From positions 1 through 11,364 of the forward strand of contig DATKZJ010000227.1 of NCBI GenBank assembly GCA_035527995.1: 11,364 nt of DNA, read 5' to 3'. Numbering within the stretch: the stretch's first letter is position 1; every line of letters begins with the position of its first letter. Position numbers and translations under genes: made by a program. Origin of the DNA: JAFGTF01 sp035527995 (GTDB lineage: Bacteria; Spirochaetota; B62-G9; DRHN01). This document shows, piece by piece, positions 10,515 to 11,364 of this stretch. The notes under the pieces were generated by a model. The model was given only the letters and a program-made list of their open reading frames with translations, was not told the DNA's origin and searched no databases.

Positions 10515-11364
10515 CTATTTTATGCAGTAGTAAACATCCCTGCCTTTGAACAGGCTCGAGTCTCCGAGCTCCTCCTCGATGCGAAGAAGCTGGTTGTATT
10601 TCGCGATACGCTCCGAGCGTGACGCCGATCCTGTTTTAATCTGTCCCGTGTTCATCGCGACAACGAAATCTGCGATAAAGGAGTCCTCGGTCTCCCCCGA
10701 GCGGTGCGATACGACAGCTGTAAAGCCTGCGCGCTTCGCCATCTCGATCGCGTCGATCGTTTCTGTAATGGTCCCTATCTGGTTGAGCTTTATGAGGATC
10801 GAGTTGGCGGCTTTCTGTTCGATACCCTGCCCGAGCCTCTTGGTATTGGTGACGAAGAGATCGTCGCCCACGATCTGGATCCGGCCGCCGAGACGCTCTG
10901 TCATGAGCTTGAAGCCGTCCCAGTCGTCCTCTGCGAGGCCGTCCTCGATGGATATTATCGGATAGCGTGAGATGAGGTCCTCGTAAAATGCGACCATCGC
11001 CTCTGAGTCCTTGATCGGGTCCTTTTCTGCAGCAAGGTTGTACTTCCCGTTCTCGAAGAACGAGCTCGCCGCCGGGTCGAGACAGATAAGGATATCTTCG
11101 CCCGCTTTATATCCAGCCTTCGATATCGCCTTCATAATCACCTGAAGTGCCTCTTCATTTGAAGAGAGGTTTGGAGCGTACCCCCCCTCGTCTCCGACCG
11201 CTGTATTCAGGCCCATCTCCCCCAGGATCGACTTCAGCGAGTGAAAGACCTCGGCCCCCATGCGAAGTGCCTCTCTGAAACATGACGCACCGCACGGAGC
11301 GATCATGAACTCCTGGATATCGACATTGTTGTCCGCATGCTGGCCGCCGTTCAGTATGTTCATC
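10515..11364 (-). CDS. eno: Enolase, C-terminal two-thirds (5' end beyond window)
   Basis: Enolase interconverts 2-phosphoglycerate and phosphoenolpyruvate in glycolysis and gluconeogenesis. About 282 codons are in the window; by comparison with the family (about 430 residues), roughly the first 140-150 are missing past the right edge, so the Met at 11363 is internal. Clear motifs are NGGQHADNNVDIQEFM, AVGDEGGYAPNL (the conserved acid/base-region Glu), SIEDGL (metal-binding Asp/Glu region), VGDDLFVTN, ILIKLNQIG (catalytic Lys) and SHRSGETED with the downstream GQIKTG Lys. The C-terminus is intact. It is convergent with hypE and unrelated to hydrogenase maturation, so it marks the right edge of the hyp locus. 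Confidence 0.97.
   Translation of the reverse strand, partial: MNILNGGQHADNNVDIQEFMIAPCGASCFREALRMGAEVFHSLKSILGEMGLNTAVGDEGGYAPNLSSNEEALQVIMKAISKAGYKAGEDILICLDPAASSFFENGKYNLAAEKDPIKDSEAMVAFYEDLISRYPIISIEDGLAEDDWDGFKLMTERLGGRIQIVGDDLFVTNTKRLGQGIEQKAANSILIKLNQIGTITETIDAIEMAKRAGFTAVVSHRSGETEDSFIADFVVAMNTGQIKTGSASRSERIAKYNQLLRIEEELGDSSLFKGRDVYYCIK

Overview
The window looks like a stretch of a bacterial chromosome from an anaerobic, hydrogen-metabolising organism. Coding GC is moderate to high. Thioredoxin 2, NikR, a receiver-only response regulator and a complete HypABFCDE set occur together, with enolase and an RND/MMPL exporter as flanking genes. This mix is reminiscent of Desulfobacterota (former Deltaproteobacteria), but that assignment is an impression from gene content only and was not tested.

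Layout, left to right. (1) An RND-superfamily (MMPL-type) exporter lies on the minus strand (87-2393), with a near-consensus sigma70 promoter just upstream. (2) On the plus strand, a zinc-ribbon thioredoxin (trxC-like, 2550-2981) is followed by the nickel-responsive repressor nikR (3085-3543). (3) A receiver-only response regulator on the minus strand (3547-3939) converges on nikR with a 3-bp gap and diverges from the hyp operon. (4) The hyp operon runs hypA-hypB-hypF-hypC-hypD (4124-8796), tightly packed or overlapping. (5) A 441-bp gap follows (8797-9237), holding a tandem array of structured repeats, some possible coding debris and a terminator-like hairpin. (6) hypE (9238-10245) comes next. 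(7) A 269-bp non-coding gap with small dyads separates it from the 3' two-thirds of enolase on the minus strand (10515 to the window end).

How the genes work together. HypF makes carbamoyl-adenylate from carbamoyl phosphate and carbamoylates the C-terminal Cys of HypE, which dehydrates it to a thiocyanate. The HypC-HypD complex receives cyanide and carries the Fe(CN)2CO group to the hydrogenase large subunit. HypA and HypB then insert nickel. NikR senses nickel and would tie uptake, or the hyp genes themselves, to metal supply. No hydrogenase structural subunit or maturation protease is in the window, so this accessory operon serves hydrogenases encoded elsewhere.

The most unusual feature is the hypD-hypE gap. 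It holds three 66-bp-spaced repeats whose hairpins keep base pairing despite sequence change, bracketed by two further perfect hairpins, the first of which contains the hypD stop codon. Other points worth checking are a 20-bp perfect palindrome inside hypF, an unusual NikR C-terminus (the expected His-Gly occurs in another frame, next to a terminator-like hairpin), and the GTG start of hypC. I did not find a clear new multi-gene system: the genes themselves are well-known families.
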